From the NCBI GenBank assembly GCA_007741555.1, contig CP036526.1, positions 2,790,001 to 2,854,000 of the forward strand: a stretch of 64,000 nt of DNA, given 5' to 3'. Positions 36,898 to 46,428 of the stretch are shown here, one piece after another. Origin of the DNA: Stieleria marina (GTDB lineage Bacteria > Planctomycetota > Planctomycetia > Pirellulales > Pirellulaceae). Positions within the stretch are counted from its first letter, which is position 1, and the number at the start of each line of letters is the position of its first letter. A program made the translations under genes and the position numbers. The notes beneath the pieces are model-generated. The model did not search any database. It saw nothing but the letters and a program-made list of their open reading frames with translations, and was not told the DNA's origin.

Positions 36898-38127
36898 CTA
36901 CTGCGAAAGCGGAACTTGGAATTCCTGTGACAGCACTGCTTGAGCGATGTCGACTTCACCGAACAGCCAATCAACACCGTCCATATCAAAGCTGACTTGA
37001 ATGTTGGGTAGTTGGACCGGTTCACCGACAACGGGTGTCGATGTTTGGGCGTCGCTCGTTGGTACTGCTACTGGAACGGGTGGTGCGTTGGCATCCGCTG
37101 CCTCCGCTGCAGTTTCAATTGCCGATTCCATGGCTGGCATGGTGATCGGGCCGCCAGCGACGGGCGTTTGCTGAACAGGACTCGCAACTGGGATGGGTTC
37201 CGAAGACGCCAGCACCTGTATTTGCTGATCAGCAGATGCTGCAGCATTGGTCAGGTCGTCATTTCGTTGGATCGGTTCAATGGCAGCGGGCGGAACGATA
37301 CTTCGGTCCGACGGGCTGCCCGCTTCGGACTCTTCGTCCATCGCTTCAGCGGACGGTTCATCGACTGCTTCGCCTTTGGGGGCGTCGATCGATTCGCCTT
37401 CATTGTTGAAGCCCCGCTCAGCATCCTCCGTCATTTCCAAATTCTCAGCAGCTTCGTCTGAAGTCGATGTTGATGCATCGTCTGCTGGAGTTGGGAAATC
37501 TTGTTGGATCTGTGCGTTGGGATCGTCGATGATCGGATCCGCATAAACGTCCATTGGCACGGGCGGTGCATTGAACTGATCGTGGACCATTCCGTTGTGC
37601 ATCACGCCGGCGTTCTGAGCGCACGGTACGCATCCGGGCGTGCATTGATCGGTCGCCATGCAAGCAGCAAGGTCGGGGCTGATCGCCATTTTGCACCAGT
37701 TGCACGCTCCAGAGGATTGTGCCGCTGCGACACCGAGCGGATATCCTTGGAACCAGCATTTTGCATTCAGCCGTTTTCCTAGACCGCAGTAGCAGGTCGG
37801 TGGAACAAGTGGCGTGCAGCCGCTGCCGCCTTGAGCCGTCGCAACGAATCCGTCGACAAAGCCTTTGCGGATGTCTTTGGAGTTCGCTGCATTGCCGTAG
37901 CAGTGAGCGTACTGTTCGCTCCAAAGAACACGTGCGGTGGCTTTGGCACGGAGGTCGGTACAAAGCCGGCATCCTGACTGGCCGTAGGGGGCCATCATGC
38001 CTTGACTCATGGAGGAGCAGCCGACGGTCGTCAGCAAGCACCCGATGGCCAAAGCGGGGATCAATCCGCAGAGGATTTGGCGTTTGTGAGTCCACCAGCC
38101 CGTCGGCTTGTGTGGTTGAATCTTCAT
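36898..38127 (-). CDS. Cys-rich lipoprotein of unknown function next to Wza
   Basis: A 409-residue predicted lipoprotein: hydrophobic segment ILCGLIPALAIGCLLTT followed by the lipobox TTVGC. Residues of about 45-180 are rich in Cys pairs (CRLC, CYC, CNWC, CTPGCVPC), suggesting disulfides or metal binding, and contain KDIRKGFVDGFVATAQGGSG. The remainder (about 180-409) is acidic and Pro/Ala/Ser-rich, probably unstructured, ending with VSFDMDGVDWLFGEVDIAQA. A ribosome-binding-site-like GGAAGGGA precedes ATG 38127. It lies just upstream of the Wza-like gene on the same strand. I recognise no named family; the position suggests a part in envelope or exopolysaccharide assembly, but that is inference. 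Confidence 0.8.
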   Translation of the reverse strand: MKIQPHKPTGWWTHKRQILCGLIPALAIGCLLTTVGCSSMSQGMMAPYGQSGCRLCTDLRAKATARVLWSEQYAHCYGNAANSKDIRKGFVDGFVATAQGGSGCTPLVPPTCYCGLGKRLNAKCWFQGYPLGVAAAQSSGACNWCKMAISPDLAACMATDQCTPGCVPCAQNAGVMHNGMVHDQFNAPPVPMDVYADPIIDDPNAQIQQDFPTPADDASTSTSDEAAENLEMTEDAERGFNNEGESIDAPKGEAVDEPSAEAMDEESEAGSPSDRSIVPPAAIEPIQRNDDLTNAAASADQQIQVLASSEPIPVASPVQQTPVAGGPITMPAMESAIETAAEAADANAPPVPVAVPTSDAQTSTPVVGEPVQLPNIQVSFDMDGVDWLFGEVDIAQAVLSQEFQVPLSQ

Positions 38128-38457
38128 TTCGTTGTCCCTTCCGTGGGATTGACGCGACGTTTTGTGGATAAAGCGTCCACGCTGGACGATCCCGTCAACC
38201 CTGATGGCTCGCTACAACGTGCGAGTTCGGATCAGCGGGAGCAACCATCGTGGACGGTCTTATCGCACTGAATCGTCTAACCATCCGGCAAATGAGCAAC
38301 AGAAACAGAATGGGGGCTACGAGCCGAACAACCCACAAAACCGGCTAACCGTCAAAGTTTGCCAGACACGCACGGTTCACCTCGCATGGCGCGTCGTGGA
38401 TCTTTTGCCGCGTATCGTTCACCGCGAAGTTTGCTTGGCAACCGTCGGTGCGCGGCT
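38128..38457. other. Intergenic break inside the exopolysaccharide locus
   Basis: About 330 bases separating the glycosyltransferase end from the Cys-rich lipoprotein start, so it probably contains a separate promoter for the lipoprotein-wza pair. Only a small CGTCCA-CGC-TGGACG hairpin (about 38172-38186) is visible. No gene is supported. Confidence 0.5.
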
Positions 38458-39723
38458 TTAACCCAACACGCGCTGCAGCAATTGCGTCCACTGAGGCATC
38501 ACTTGGTCGCGAGAGAAATGCGACGAAAAGAATTCACCCGCGCTAACTCGCATTCCAGCAACTTCGTCGGGATGGCCAATCGCGTATTGGATCTGCTCCA
38601 GAATGTCGGCCACAGGAGATTGGTTGCAGGATAATCCAAATCCAAATTCTATCGGCAGCCGACTCAATTCACTGTCACTTTCGCAAACCACCAAAACGGC
38701 TGTTCCGAGTGAAAGATAGGAAGCCAGTTTGCTAGGGAACGCGTATCGATACACTTTGGGCTCCAAGCTGACCACACAGAGATCGGCATCAGCCATCAGC
38801 GGCTCGGCCATGGAGAGCGGCTGGCGATCGATGAATTTGATTCGGTCGTCATTGGCTGCAATGGCCTTTTCCCGAAGTTCTTCTTTTGCTTTTCCATCAC
38901 CCATCAAGACAAATTCAAACGGGGTTTTGTCTGGCACTTGCAAGCAGGCATCGACGATCGAGTCCAAGTTTTGGAATCGACCAATGTTCCCGGCAAACAT
39001 CATGCGAAAAACGCCGGGAGTCTTCATCCACTCCTCAGGCGGCGACTTGAGATCGTCAAACCGAGGGAGATTGAAATTCGGAATGACTTCGATCTTGTCC
39101 TTAATTCCAGCGACACGATCCATCATGGAATCTCGCATGTCTTCAGACAACAACACAATGCGGTCCGCACGTTGGACGGTGCGGACATCAATTTTCTGAA
39201 GTAGCTTCATCAGAAAGGAATGCCGCACATGTCCCGTTTCGCAAACCACTTCGGGGTGAATGTCCTGAAGGTGGTAGATGAATTTCGCTCCCACTCGTCG
39301 GGCCGCCCATCCCGCGGCAGCGGCACCGATGACGGGAGGTTGGGTACTGCACATCACCACTTGGGGCTTTTTGCGTAGTACAAACCAGATGATTCCGATG
39401 CAGAAAATCAGATCGTTGATTGCTCGAAAGATCGGGCGAAACCGACGCTGCGACAATAGCTTAACGCGTTTTACAGTTAAGTGTTCGCCCAAATCTTGGG
39501 ACAGCTGAACCGATTGCGACGCATCGGATTCCTTGGAATACGTCGGCTGGCCGGTGAACACGCTGACCTGATTGCCTTCGGAAGCCAAGTGCTCAGCGAT
39601 CTTGCGGAGCAGAATTCCATACGGCGACGTGTCCGGCCAAAAATAGCGATGGATCAGCGTGATTCGAGTCGGCGCGATCTGGGACTCGGTTTTGTTTTCA
39701 GGCATCGCTGGATGATCAGGCAT
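38458..39723 (-). CDS. Family 4 glycosyltransferase (WbuB-like)
   Basis: A 421-residue GT-B glycosyltransferase. The N-terminal domain starts RITLIHRYFWPDTSPYGILL and contains GNQVSVFTGQPTY, as in WbuB-type transferases that add N-acetyl-L-fucosamine. The middle has HLQDIHPEVV. The C-terminal domain has FRMMFAGNIGRFQNLDSIVD and SKLASYLSLGTAVLVVCESD, the sugar-nucleotide-binding region with the conserved acidic residue. The start lies seven bases after the CapG-like gene, whose product would be its donor sugar precursor. Genes capE, capF, capG and this one form a compact group, so FucNAc transfer is the most economical reading, although acceptor and linkage cannot be deduced. Confidence 0.88.
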   Translation of the reverse strand: MPDHPAMPENKTESQIAPTRITLIHRYFWPDTSPYGILLRKIAEHLASEGNQVSVFTGQPTYSKESDASQSVQLSQDLGEHLTVKRVKLLSQRRFRPIFRAINDLIFCIGIIWFVLRKKPQVVMCSTQPPVIGAAAAGWAARRVGAKFIYHLQDIHPEVVCETGHVRHSFLMKLLQKIDVRTVQRADRIVLLSEDMRDSMMDRVAGIKDKIEVIPNFNLPRFDDLKSPPEEWMKTPGVFRMMFAGNIGRFQNLDSIVDACLQVPDKTPFEFVLMGDGKAKEELREKAIAANDDRIKFIDRQPLSMAEPLMADADLCVVSLEPKVYRYAFPSKLASYLSLGTAVLVVCESDSELSRLPIEFGFGLSCNQSPVADILEQIQYAIGHPDEVAGMRVSAGEFFSSHFSRDQVMPQWTQLLQRVLG

Positions 39724-39730
39724 AGCGGGG

Positions 39731-40867
39731 TTAGGCCTGTGTCTCGATACCCATCCAGCGATGAGTCAGATTTGCAGTGCCGAGAACAAGCCGCACAACT
39801 CGCTGAGAACAGTTCGCGATCGAGTAGTCGGCGGGCACGGGCGGGAATCCTGCGGTGTCCGTCGTGACCAGTCGAACGCAGTCGACGATTCGTCCAGGAT
39901 CAGTGCCTGTGATGACGATGCTACCAGTGTCGAGAGCTTCGGGCCGTTCAATGGCATTTCGAATCGTGACGGCTGGAAAACCCAACAGACTGGATTCTTC
40001 GCTGATGGTTCCGCTATCGGATATGACGCAGAATGCATCTTTCTGGAGCCGGTTGTAATCGCAGAAACCAAACGGCTTCATGAATCGCACTTGATCATGC
40101 GTGTCTAGCAGATTTCCTTCGTCAAGCCGTTTCTTGGTGCGTGGGTGGGTTGAAACGATGACGGGAAATCCGTGTTCATCGGCCAACTGGGATAGACCCG
40201 CTAGCAGATTGGATAGTTGAACCGGATTGTCGACGTTTTCTTCGCGGTGCATGCTGACGAGCAAGTACTGCTGCGGTTTGAGCCCCAGGTCGGCGAGCGC
40301 ATTGGACGCGTCGATTTTGTCAGCGTAGTGTTCGAGCACTTCCCGCATCGGCGATCCGGTGACGTAGATCCGTCGATGCGGAAAACCTTCGGCCAGTAGA
40401 TGGCGGCGGGCGTGTTCGGTGTAAACCAAATTGAAGTCACTGATGTGATCGATGATGCGCCGATTCGTTTCTTCGGGGACATTCATGTCAAAGCAACGGT
40501 TGCCGGCTTCCATGTGATAAAGCGGAATCTTCAACCGTCGAGCCATGATGCCAGCCAACGCACTGTTGGTGTCACCCAAGATTACGACCGCATCGGGTTT
40601 CTCCGAACGCAGTACTTTTTCGCTTTCGATCAACGTTCCGCCCAGAACATTGCCCAGCGACGACGTGTCGACGCCAAGGAAATGATCGGGTTTTCGGATC
40701 TCTAGATCATCGAAAAAAATCTGGTTCAACTCGTAGTCGTAATTTTGCCCCGTGTGGACGATCACGTGATCGGCGTGCTGGTCCAACGCATTCATGACGC
40801 GCGCCAATCGGATGATCTCCGGTCGCGTACCAAGGATGGTCATGATCTTCAGACGATTCGTTCTCAT
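39731..40867 (-). CDS. capG: UDP-N-acetylglucosamine 2-epimerase family, CapG/WbjD-like
   Basis: A 378-residue WecB-fold 2-epimerase. Signatures are IMTILGTRPEIIRLARVM at the N-terminus, VHTGQNYDYELNQIFFDD, VILGDTNSALAGIMARR, YHMEAGNRCFDMNVPEETNR with the catalytic Glu/Asp region, and SDSGTISEESSLLGFP near residue 285. The wording EAGNRCFD and the tight linkage to capE and capF genes point to the CapG/WbjD/FnlC branch, which makes UDP-N-acetyl-L-fucosamine from the talose intermediate, rather than plain UDP-ManNAc synthesis. A plain UDP-GlcNAc 2-epimerase remains the alternative. 61 bases follow capF and seven precede the glycosyltransferase. Confidence 0.88.
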   Translation of the reverse strand: MRTNRLKIMTILGTRPEIIRLARVMNALDQHADHVIVHTGQNYDYELNQIFFDDLEIRKPDHFLGVDTSSLGNVLGGTLIESEKVLRSEKPDAVVILGDTNSALAGIMARRLKIPLYHMEAGNRCFDMNVPEETNRRIIDHISDFNLVYTEHARRHLLAEGFPHRRIYVTGSPMREVLEHYADKIDASNALADLGLKPQQYLLVSMHREENVDNPVQLSNLLAGLSQLADEHGFPVIVSTHPRTKKRLDEGNLLDTHDQVRFMKPFGFCDYNRLQKDAFCVISDSGTISEESSLLGFPAVTIRNAIERPEALDTGSIVITGTDPGRIVDCVRLVTTDTAGFPPVPADYSIANCSQRVVRLVLGTANLTHRWMGIETQA

Positions 40868-40928
40868 TATTTGATTCGACTTTCTCTGTCGCTCAAGTGG
40901 ATTGAATTGGATGGTTGCGAAAGACGCA

Positions 40929-42056
40929 CTAAGCGTTGGATGCTTGTGGTAAATCGACTTCTAAAAAATAAGTGTCGGGAGCATCCGGATTGAAAAGCTC
41001 GGCAGACCAGAATAACGTCAGCAGCGGTTCGTCCCCGACGTTGGTGATGTTGTGCGTGTGAAGGGTTGGGATATCAATCGCTTGCGGAACCTCACCGTCA
41101 ACATCGAAGACATGTGTTTCGTTGGTGAGCACTTTTCGTAATCGAATCTTGGCTTTGCCTTGGACCACCAAAAAGCGTTCGACTTTGTGCAGATGAAAAT
41201 GGTTTCCTCGCGTGATTCCCGGCTTGGTCGTCGACAAAAACGTTTGGCCTTGTCCATCAGACCGAATCGCTTCGAACAATGATCCGCGTGGATCAGAATG
41301 CAGTGTCAGGTCGACGGGGCGTTTCGCATGCGGAATGTATGAGCGATACGTATTGAACATCTGTAGGTGGAGCAGGTTGTCCAGATTCGGTACTGTCCCG
41401 CTGGCGTAACGAGAGGCCAAGTGTTGGAGCAGTTCGGCCAGTTCCGTTACTTTTAGTGGCGTTCCGTCTGGTCGCAAGTCGCCGTCGTAACGATCTTGGG
41501 CAGCTTTCCAGGCGATCTTGGCAACGTCACCGGTGTGTAGCAGCGAAAGCTGGCCATCTCCGGTCACGCTAGGTGTTTCGCCGTTGGCGATCTGATGCGC
41601 AAACGTGGAAACCGCCGAGTTGTAGAATGGTTTTCCGTGCTCGCCAAAAACGTGTGGCAAAATCAGGTTGGTGCAAGTGCTGTCCGTTTCCGCCGCGTTT
41701 TTCGCAAGGATTTCGCCAGCAACGCGTTTGGATTCGCCATATCGCGTCGGACCGTCAATGTGCGTCGACGAACTGTAAATCACGTGCGGCTTGTTGCCCG
41801 ATGATTTGCAGGACAACGCCAAGCGTTCGGCTAAAGCAACGTTGGTCGCGTAGATTTCGTCCTCTTCACCTCGGTTCATGCCGGCGAAGTGAACGATCAC
41901 ATCTGCGTTGCGAACCGCTTCGCTTAAGTAGTCGTCGTCTGCAAACTGTGAACGGTTGCAGGACGTGACATTGACGTCTTCAAGCGTCGATAAAAAACAG
42001 CGAAAGTGCCAGCCGATCAGGCCGTCGCTTCCTGTGACCAAAACAGTTGTCATCAC
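40929..42056 (-). CDS. capF: CapF/WbjC-like bifunctional epimerase-reductase
   Basis: A 375-residue two-domain enzyme of UDP-L-FucNAc synthesis that epimerises and reduces the CapE product. The N-terminal short-chain dehydrogenase domain has TVLVTGSDGLIGWH (nucleotide-binding), VIVHFAGMNRG, and the Tyr-Lys pair in GPTRYGESKRVAGE. From about residue 250 a C-terminal cupin follows: SDPRGSLFEAIRSD, PGITRGNHFHLHKVERFLVV with the His/Glu metal ligands, and IPTLHTHNITNVG. This SDR-plus-cupin order is diagnostic of CapF. It lies 45 bases after capE and 61 before capG. The family assignment is strong. Confidence 0.92.
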   Translation of the reverse strand: MMTTVLVTGSDGLIGWHFRCFLSTLEDVNVTSCNRSQFADDDYLSEAVRNADVIVHFAGMNRGEEDEIYATNVALAERLALSCKSSGNKPHVIYSSSTHIDGPTRYGESKRVAGEILAKNAAETDSTCTNLILPHVFGEHGKPFYNSAVSTFAHQIANGETPSVTGDGQLSLLHTGDVAKIAWKAAQDRYDGDLRPDGTPLKVTELAELLQHLASRYASGTVPNLDNLLHLQMFNTYRSYIPHAKRPVDLTLHSDPRGSLFEAIRSDGQGQTFLSTTKPGITRGNHFHLHKVERFLVVQGKAKIRLRKVLTNETHVFDVDGEVPQAIDIPTLHTHNITNVGDEPLLTLFWSAELFNPDAPDTYFLEVDLPQASNA

Positions 42057-42101
42057 ATTTACTCGATTGAGATTGAATAGGTTCGTTTGCGGGTGCCAGG
42101 G

Positions 42102-43148
42102 CTAGACCAATAGTCCATCTTGACGCAAATCTGCTTGAATCTCAGGCAATGACAGCAGCAAATCCTTCATCTGTTGAACCGATAGCTGCTCGGTCGAATC
42201 AGACGAGTAGTCCTGTAGTTTGGTATCGCTCTTTTGACCTTTGGTAAAGAAGTTCGAGTAGTTCAAGTCGCGGTCATCCATTGGAATGCGTAGGAAGTCG
42301 CCCATGTCTTCGCTGCGACGAATCTCAGCCACGCTGGCGAGAGCTTCGTGCATCTTTTCGCCATGTCGTTCGCCAATGGATTTAATCTCGCTGTTGGATT
42401 CAAACAACTGCAACATCGCTTGAGCGAGTGTCATCAAAGAACAGGCGGCTGCTTTCTTGATGAAGACGTCGCCTTGCTGAGCATTTTCAAAAGCAAACTC
42501 AACTAATGAGACTGAATCACGCAGTGGCAGCATGAATCGGGTCATCTCGGGATCCGTCAATGTCAGCGGATTGCCTTCGCGAATCTGACGAACGAACAAT
42601 GGAATCACGGATCCACGCGAACACATGACGTTGCCATAGCGAACACTGCAGACGCGCGTCTCGTGGTCGTCCAGTCTTCTGGCGACGGACTGAGCCACTT
42701 TTTCCATGACCGCTTTAGTCATGCCCATCGTATTGACGGGGTAAACGGCTTTGTCCGTTCCCAAGCAAACCACGCACTCGACTTTGGCTTTGACAGCCGA
42801 TTCCAAAACGTTGTTGCTGCCGATGATGTTGGTCGCGACGGCTTCCATCGGAAAGAATTCACAGGAAGGCACTTGTTTCAACGCCGCAGCGTGAAAGACC
42901 AAGTCCACGCCTTCCATGGCGGCATCCACGCTTTCGCGATTTCGGATGTCGCCAATGTAGAATTTCAATCGCGGTTCACTCATCTGAACACGCATTTCTT
43001 CCTGCTTGCATTCGTCTCGGCTGAAGATCCGAATCTCTTCGTAGCCACGTGAGAGCAAGTGCTTGACCATCGTTTTTCCGAACGATCCGGTACCGCCCGT
43101 GATCAGTACCGTTTTGCCATCAGGTTTAAATTTGGGGGATGATCCCAT
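42102..43148 (-). CDS. capE: CapE/WbjB-like UDP-N-acetylglucosamine 4,6-dehydratase/5-epimerase
   Basis: The first enzyme of UDP-L-FucNAc synthesis, 348 residues. The nucleotide-binding motif TVLITGGTGSFGKTMVKHLL is followed by RIFSRDECKQEEMR, typical of the CapE/FlaA1 branch. The Tyr of the usual YxxxK active site is replaced by Met in NTMGMTKAVMEK, as in CapE and FlaA1. Other blocks are FHAAALKQVPSCEFFPMEA, RYGNVMCSRGSVIPLF and GERHGEKMHEALAS. A 267-base gap upstream may hold an internal promoter. CapF and CapG homologues follow on the same strand, so the whole three-enzyme pathway is present. Confidence 0.93.
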   Translation of the reverse strand: MGSSPKFKPDGKTVLITGGTGSFGKTMVKHLLSRGYEEIRIFSRDECKQEEMRVQMSEPRLKFYIGDIRNRESVDAAMEGVDLVFHAAALKQVPSCEFFPMEAVATNIIGSNNVLESAVKAKVECVVCLGTDKAVYPVNTMGMTKAVMEKVAQSVARRLDDHETRVCSVRYGNVMCSRGSVIPLFVRQIREGNPLTLTDPEMTRFMLPLRDSVSLVEFAFENAQQGDVFIKKAAACSLMTLAQAMLQLFESNSEIKSIGERHGEKMHEALASVAEIRRSEDMGDFLRIPMDDRDLNYSNFFTKGQKSDTKLQDYSSDSTEQLSVQQMKDLLLSLPEIQADLRQDGLLV

Positions 43149-43415
43149 GAGTCGCGTCCGAATGAAAAGTGAAGTTCAAGTGCTAAAAGTTGATCTGCGG
43201 CGTGTCGCTTTTCGCTACAAACATTACTGTAATCTTGTTCCGGTATTGAGCTACCGCAGAGTGTGCATCGCTGTGTGTATTTTTTTTTGTGTTCCGATTA
43301 TGCCGGTCATCATGGCGTCGCCACCAATTTGACTAAACGAAATCGCCTTGTGAAAGCGACTGATCCGGAGCGTCAAATTCCAGCTTGCTCAGCAACTGGC
43401 TGCGACGTTGTACGG

Positions 43416-45386
43416 CTAAGATCCCTTGCCGCTTTGGTCGTTGCTCAGAATCTGTTCGGCATTTTGCAAAAGTTCATGTTTCACGGAATCGTCGGAATTC
43501 AGCGACGGCAGTTGGATGTGCTGCAACGTTTGGCCGCTAGAAAGTTCTTTGCCAATCATGTCAAAAACCATCAACGCTTCGCTCTCCGAATCCTTGCGGC
43601 TGACGAATATTATTTGAGGCGTGTTTCCGGTTGCGGAAGCGATGTCCGAGGAAGCGATCTGGCCGGACGGGCGTAGAGAAACAAAACGCGAATCGCTCCA
43701 CTTGCGGTCGTCCGTGGCGAAGCACCCGGCTGCAACCGCATCAGTAGTGCAAATAAGAGTTCGCTCCGAGCCTTCGGTCAACACGATATAGGGTTCGCCG
43801 CCTTCGTCATCTGCTTGCTTGATACCATCGCTTTTGAACACCGCAAATGCCGTACGGAAAATGATCTGCATATCAAACCAGAAGCTTTGCCGCTGGAGAT
43901 ACTGAGAATCAAATGCGACTTTTTCCGCACAGTGCAGTTCGTCGCGGCCATTGATCGCGGCCCATCCGGTGATGCCGGGTTTTAACTGCGATACACCGAA
44001 CACGTCGCGCAGTTGATTGACTTCGTCTTGACTGGGCAGTGATGGGCGAGGACCAACGAACGACATGTGGCCGCCTAGGATGTTGATCAGCTGCGGTAAT
44101 TCATCCAAACTCGTTTTGCGTAGGATCGCTCCCAGCGGTGTGATGTAGCTTTTGGAATCGTTCAGCAAATGCGTTGCCACTTCAGGCGTGTCGGTCCGCA
44201 TCGTGCGGAACTTTGCCATCGGAAAGGTGGATCCAGCCCTGCCCGCTCGGCGCGACCAATAGATGATCGGACCTTTGGAAGTCACTTTGACCAGCACGGC
44301 GATGATCGTCATAGGGATCGCGAAGACCATTAGAAGGAACAAGCCCAGCGAATAGTCGAACACTGTCTTTGCCATCGAGGGGCGCCGTGTGTTGCTGTGT
44401 TTCGTTCGGTAGTGTTTGACCTGGCTGGCGATGCCGTCGGTGATTGATAGTTGAGGCGTGAAGCGAAAGACCTGGCGGAATTTCGTGCCGTCAAACGTGT
44501 CGCTGCGGGTCCATTTTTCAATCGTCGAATGAATTCTTGCAATGGGACCGCGCCCCAAGCACAAAACGGAAAGAGCTTTGGCGCCAAATAATGCCAGTCC
44601 AGACGGTACGGTTACCAGTACTTTCTTTCCCAAGTGCGACTGAAGTTCCCGAATGACGGAACTCATTTTCGTTGGTTCAATGGCGACGTTGTAGATGGCG
44701 TTTGGCGGAGTCGACGATCGATTCGCTGCAAGAAGTGTTGCGCGAGCGGCGTCGCTGACGTGAAGCAAGTTTTTTTCGTTCGAACCATCGCCAATGTTGA
44801 CGAACTTTCCGCTGTCGATCGCTTTCATCAATCGGTCGACATTTCCGCGGTCACCGGGGCCATAGAGCGTCGTCATGCGAAGGATCGTCAGATGCATCGC
44901 TGTGTTTTCGATCGCATCAGTCGCTGCCTTTTCGCCAGCGTATTTGCTTTCGGCGTAGGATCCGACGGGGGCGCATTCGTCTCCTTCGTTGCAATGTTCG
45001 CGAGCTGCACCGTAGACGCCGCTGCTACTTATAAGCACAAAGTGTGACACTCTCTGCTTCGATGCGGCGCTGGCGATCTTGGCCACCGCATCGGCGTTCA
45101 CTCTCTGAAACGCATCGTGATCATCGCCTTGTTTTCCGAATTGGTGTGCCAGTCCAGCAACATGAATCACGGTGTCGATGTTGTCGAATAGCGACGCAGG
45201 AATTTCGTCTTTGCCGAAATCGATCTGACGATAATCGCATTCGCTCTCAACGCCGGAAAGCTCGCTTCGTCGACCAGTGCATCGAAAAGCAAGTCCTTGC
45301 TGTTGGCATTGTCTTACGATCTCGGAGCCCAGGAAGCCGCTCGCTCCAGTGATCAAGAAATTTTGCGGGGACGTTTGACTACTCAC
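43416..45386 (-). CDS. Fused NAD-epimerase and phosphoglycosyl transferase with C-terminal extension
   Basis: A fusion of about 656 residues. Residues 1-310 form a WbpV/Gne-like short-chain dehydrogenase: [39 protein letters not shown] and the YxxxK pair in [13 protein letters not shown]. From about 338, [19 protein letters not shown] starts a PglC-type monotopic phosphoglycosyl transferase with [50 protein letters not shown] and [17 protein letters not shown]. After about 545 an extra 110 residues ([20 protein letters not shown] onward) resemble nothing I know. Elsewhere the two enzymes are separate neighbouring genes. GTG 45386 follows the sulfotransferase stop by two bases; an ATG at 45458 would overlap that gene by 70 bases. 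Confidence 0.85.
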   Translation of the reverse strand: MSSQTSPQNFLITGASGFLGSEIVRQCQQQGLAFRCTGRRSELSGVESECDYRQIDFGKDEIPASLFDNIDTVIHVAGLAHQFGKQGDDHDAFQRVNADAVAKIASAASKQRVSHFVLISSSGVYGAAREHCNEGDECAPVGSYAESKYAGEKAATDAIENTAMHLTILRMTTLYGPGDRGNVDRLMKAIDSGKFVNIGDGSNEKNLLHVSDAARATLLAANRSSTPPNAIYNVAIEPTKMSSVIRELQSHLGKKVLVTVPSGLALFGAKALSVLCLGRGPIARIHSTIEKWTRSDTFDGTKFRQVFRFTPQLSITDGIASQVKHYRTKHSNTRRPSMAKTVFDYSLGLFLLMVFAIPMTIIAVLVKVTSKGPIIYWSRRAGRAGSTFPMAKFRTMRTDTPEVATHLLNDSKSYITPLGAILRKTSLDELPQLINILGGHMSFVGPRPSLPSQDEVNQLRDVFGVSQLKPGITGWAAINGRDELHCAEKVAFDSQYLQRQSFWFDMQIIFRTAFAVFKSDGIKQADDEGGEPYIVLTEGSERTLICTTDAVAAGCFATDDRKWSDSRFVSLRPSGQIASSDIASATGNTPQIIFVSRKDSESEALMVFDMIGKELSSGQTLQHIQLPSLNSDDSVKHELLQNAEQILSNDQSGKGS

Positions 45387-45388
45387 GG

Positions 45389-46342
45389 CTACGTTCCTGC
45401 ACTTGCCGTGGGGGCATGCAAATTGGGTGTCGACTCCGCCAGCAATCTGGTCCACCACGGTTCCAGGGACGGATGAAGCTGGATCATTCGTCGGATTTCT
45501 TCGTTCAGTACGTCGCAGTCCTGATCATCCAGTACCTCACGCGGATTCACTTTGACGCTTTGTTTCAGGGCAGTGTCCGAATAGAAGACCTTTTTGACCA
45601 AACGTGATTTGTGCAGACGCGAAAGCAGGCCGTACATGCCCATGCGTCGGAGCAAGTACGACACTTGCGTCGCGAGACGGGCGACTGACTTTGACTTTGG
45701 CGTGATCGACGCGTTGACGACTTCGTTTGCAGCGGGTGGTTGGTAGTTGCTATCAACCCCGATGAAGTCGTAGATCTCGGCTAGCACCTGCTCCTGTTCC
45801 GTTTTCAGTCGTTCGTAGACGAACAGGTAGATTTGGTCGCGAGGAAAGGTCTCGAAGAACGATTGAAGCCGTACAGACAGTAGCACGGATTCCTGCAGTG
45901 AAATCGTGTCGCCTTCGGTCAATTGGTTGCGTCGCTGTCGATACTGGTATCCACTGCCCATCAGTTTGCCGATGTGTTCGCCCAGCGAATCTTGCAGCGG
46001 CCCCAGGGGCAGTCCGCGACGGACCCCGAACTGATGAAAAGACTGCATCAACGAATGCGGGTCACGCACATTGATCATGATCTTCATCTTCGGATTGTAT
46101 TGAAAAATCCTTTTCGCGACTTCCGGGTCGGTGTAGTAGCAGTTCGAGATTTCACCCGAGGCAGTTTTGCCTTCGTCTGCGAAGTGATCTTCGTACCATT
46201 TGTCGCCCAAGTGGAAGTTACTGTTAAAATACTCCGTCTCTTTGACGCTGGCCATCGTCACATCGGGATGCGCCAGCAGTATCTCGTGCAGCCAAGACGT
46301 GGCGCATCGACCAGGGCCAATGTTGATGAATGTGGGAGACAT
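45389..46342 (-). CDS. Sulfotransferase domain protein 1
   Basis: A 317-residue PAPS-dependent sulfotransferase. The 5'-phosphosulfate-binding segment is FINIGPGRCATSWLHEILLA at residues 5-24, with Cys-Ala where many enzymes have Ser-Gly. The 3'-phosphate-binding segment is IMINVRDPHSLMQSFHQFG near 92. VKETEYFNSNF carries a conserved Glu/Tyr pair. No signal peptide or membrane helix, so it probably acts on cytoplasmic lipid-linked sugars or nucleotide sugars before export. It lies in the exopolysaccharide locus between a second sulfotransferase and the epimerase/transferase fusion. The exact sugar it sulfates cannot be told. Confidence 0.88.
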   Translation of the reverse strand: MSPTFINIGPGRCATSWLHEILLAHPDVTMASVKETEYFNSNFHLGDKWYEDHFADEGKTASGEISNCYYTDPEVAKRIFQYNPKMKIMINVRDPHSLMQSFHQFGVRRGLPLGPLQDSLGEHIGKLMGSGYQYRQRRNQLTEGDTISLQESVLLSVRLQSFFETFPRDQIYLFVYERLKTEQEQVLAEIYDFIGVDSNYQPPAANEVVNASITPKSKSVARLATQVSYLLRRMGMYGLLSRLHKSRLVKKVFYSDTALKQSVKVNPREVLDDQDCDVLNEEIRRMIQLHPSLEPWWTRLLAESTPNLHAPTASAGT

Positions 46343-46428
46343 TTCGAGAGACTCTCTTCAGTAGACTTAAATGTGTTGAACGAGACCGATCGATTGGAGT
46401 TGATGCGATCCGGCGGGCTTAGTTTTTC

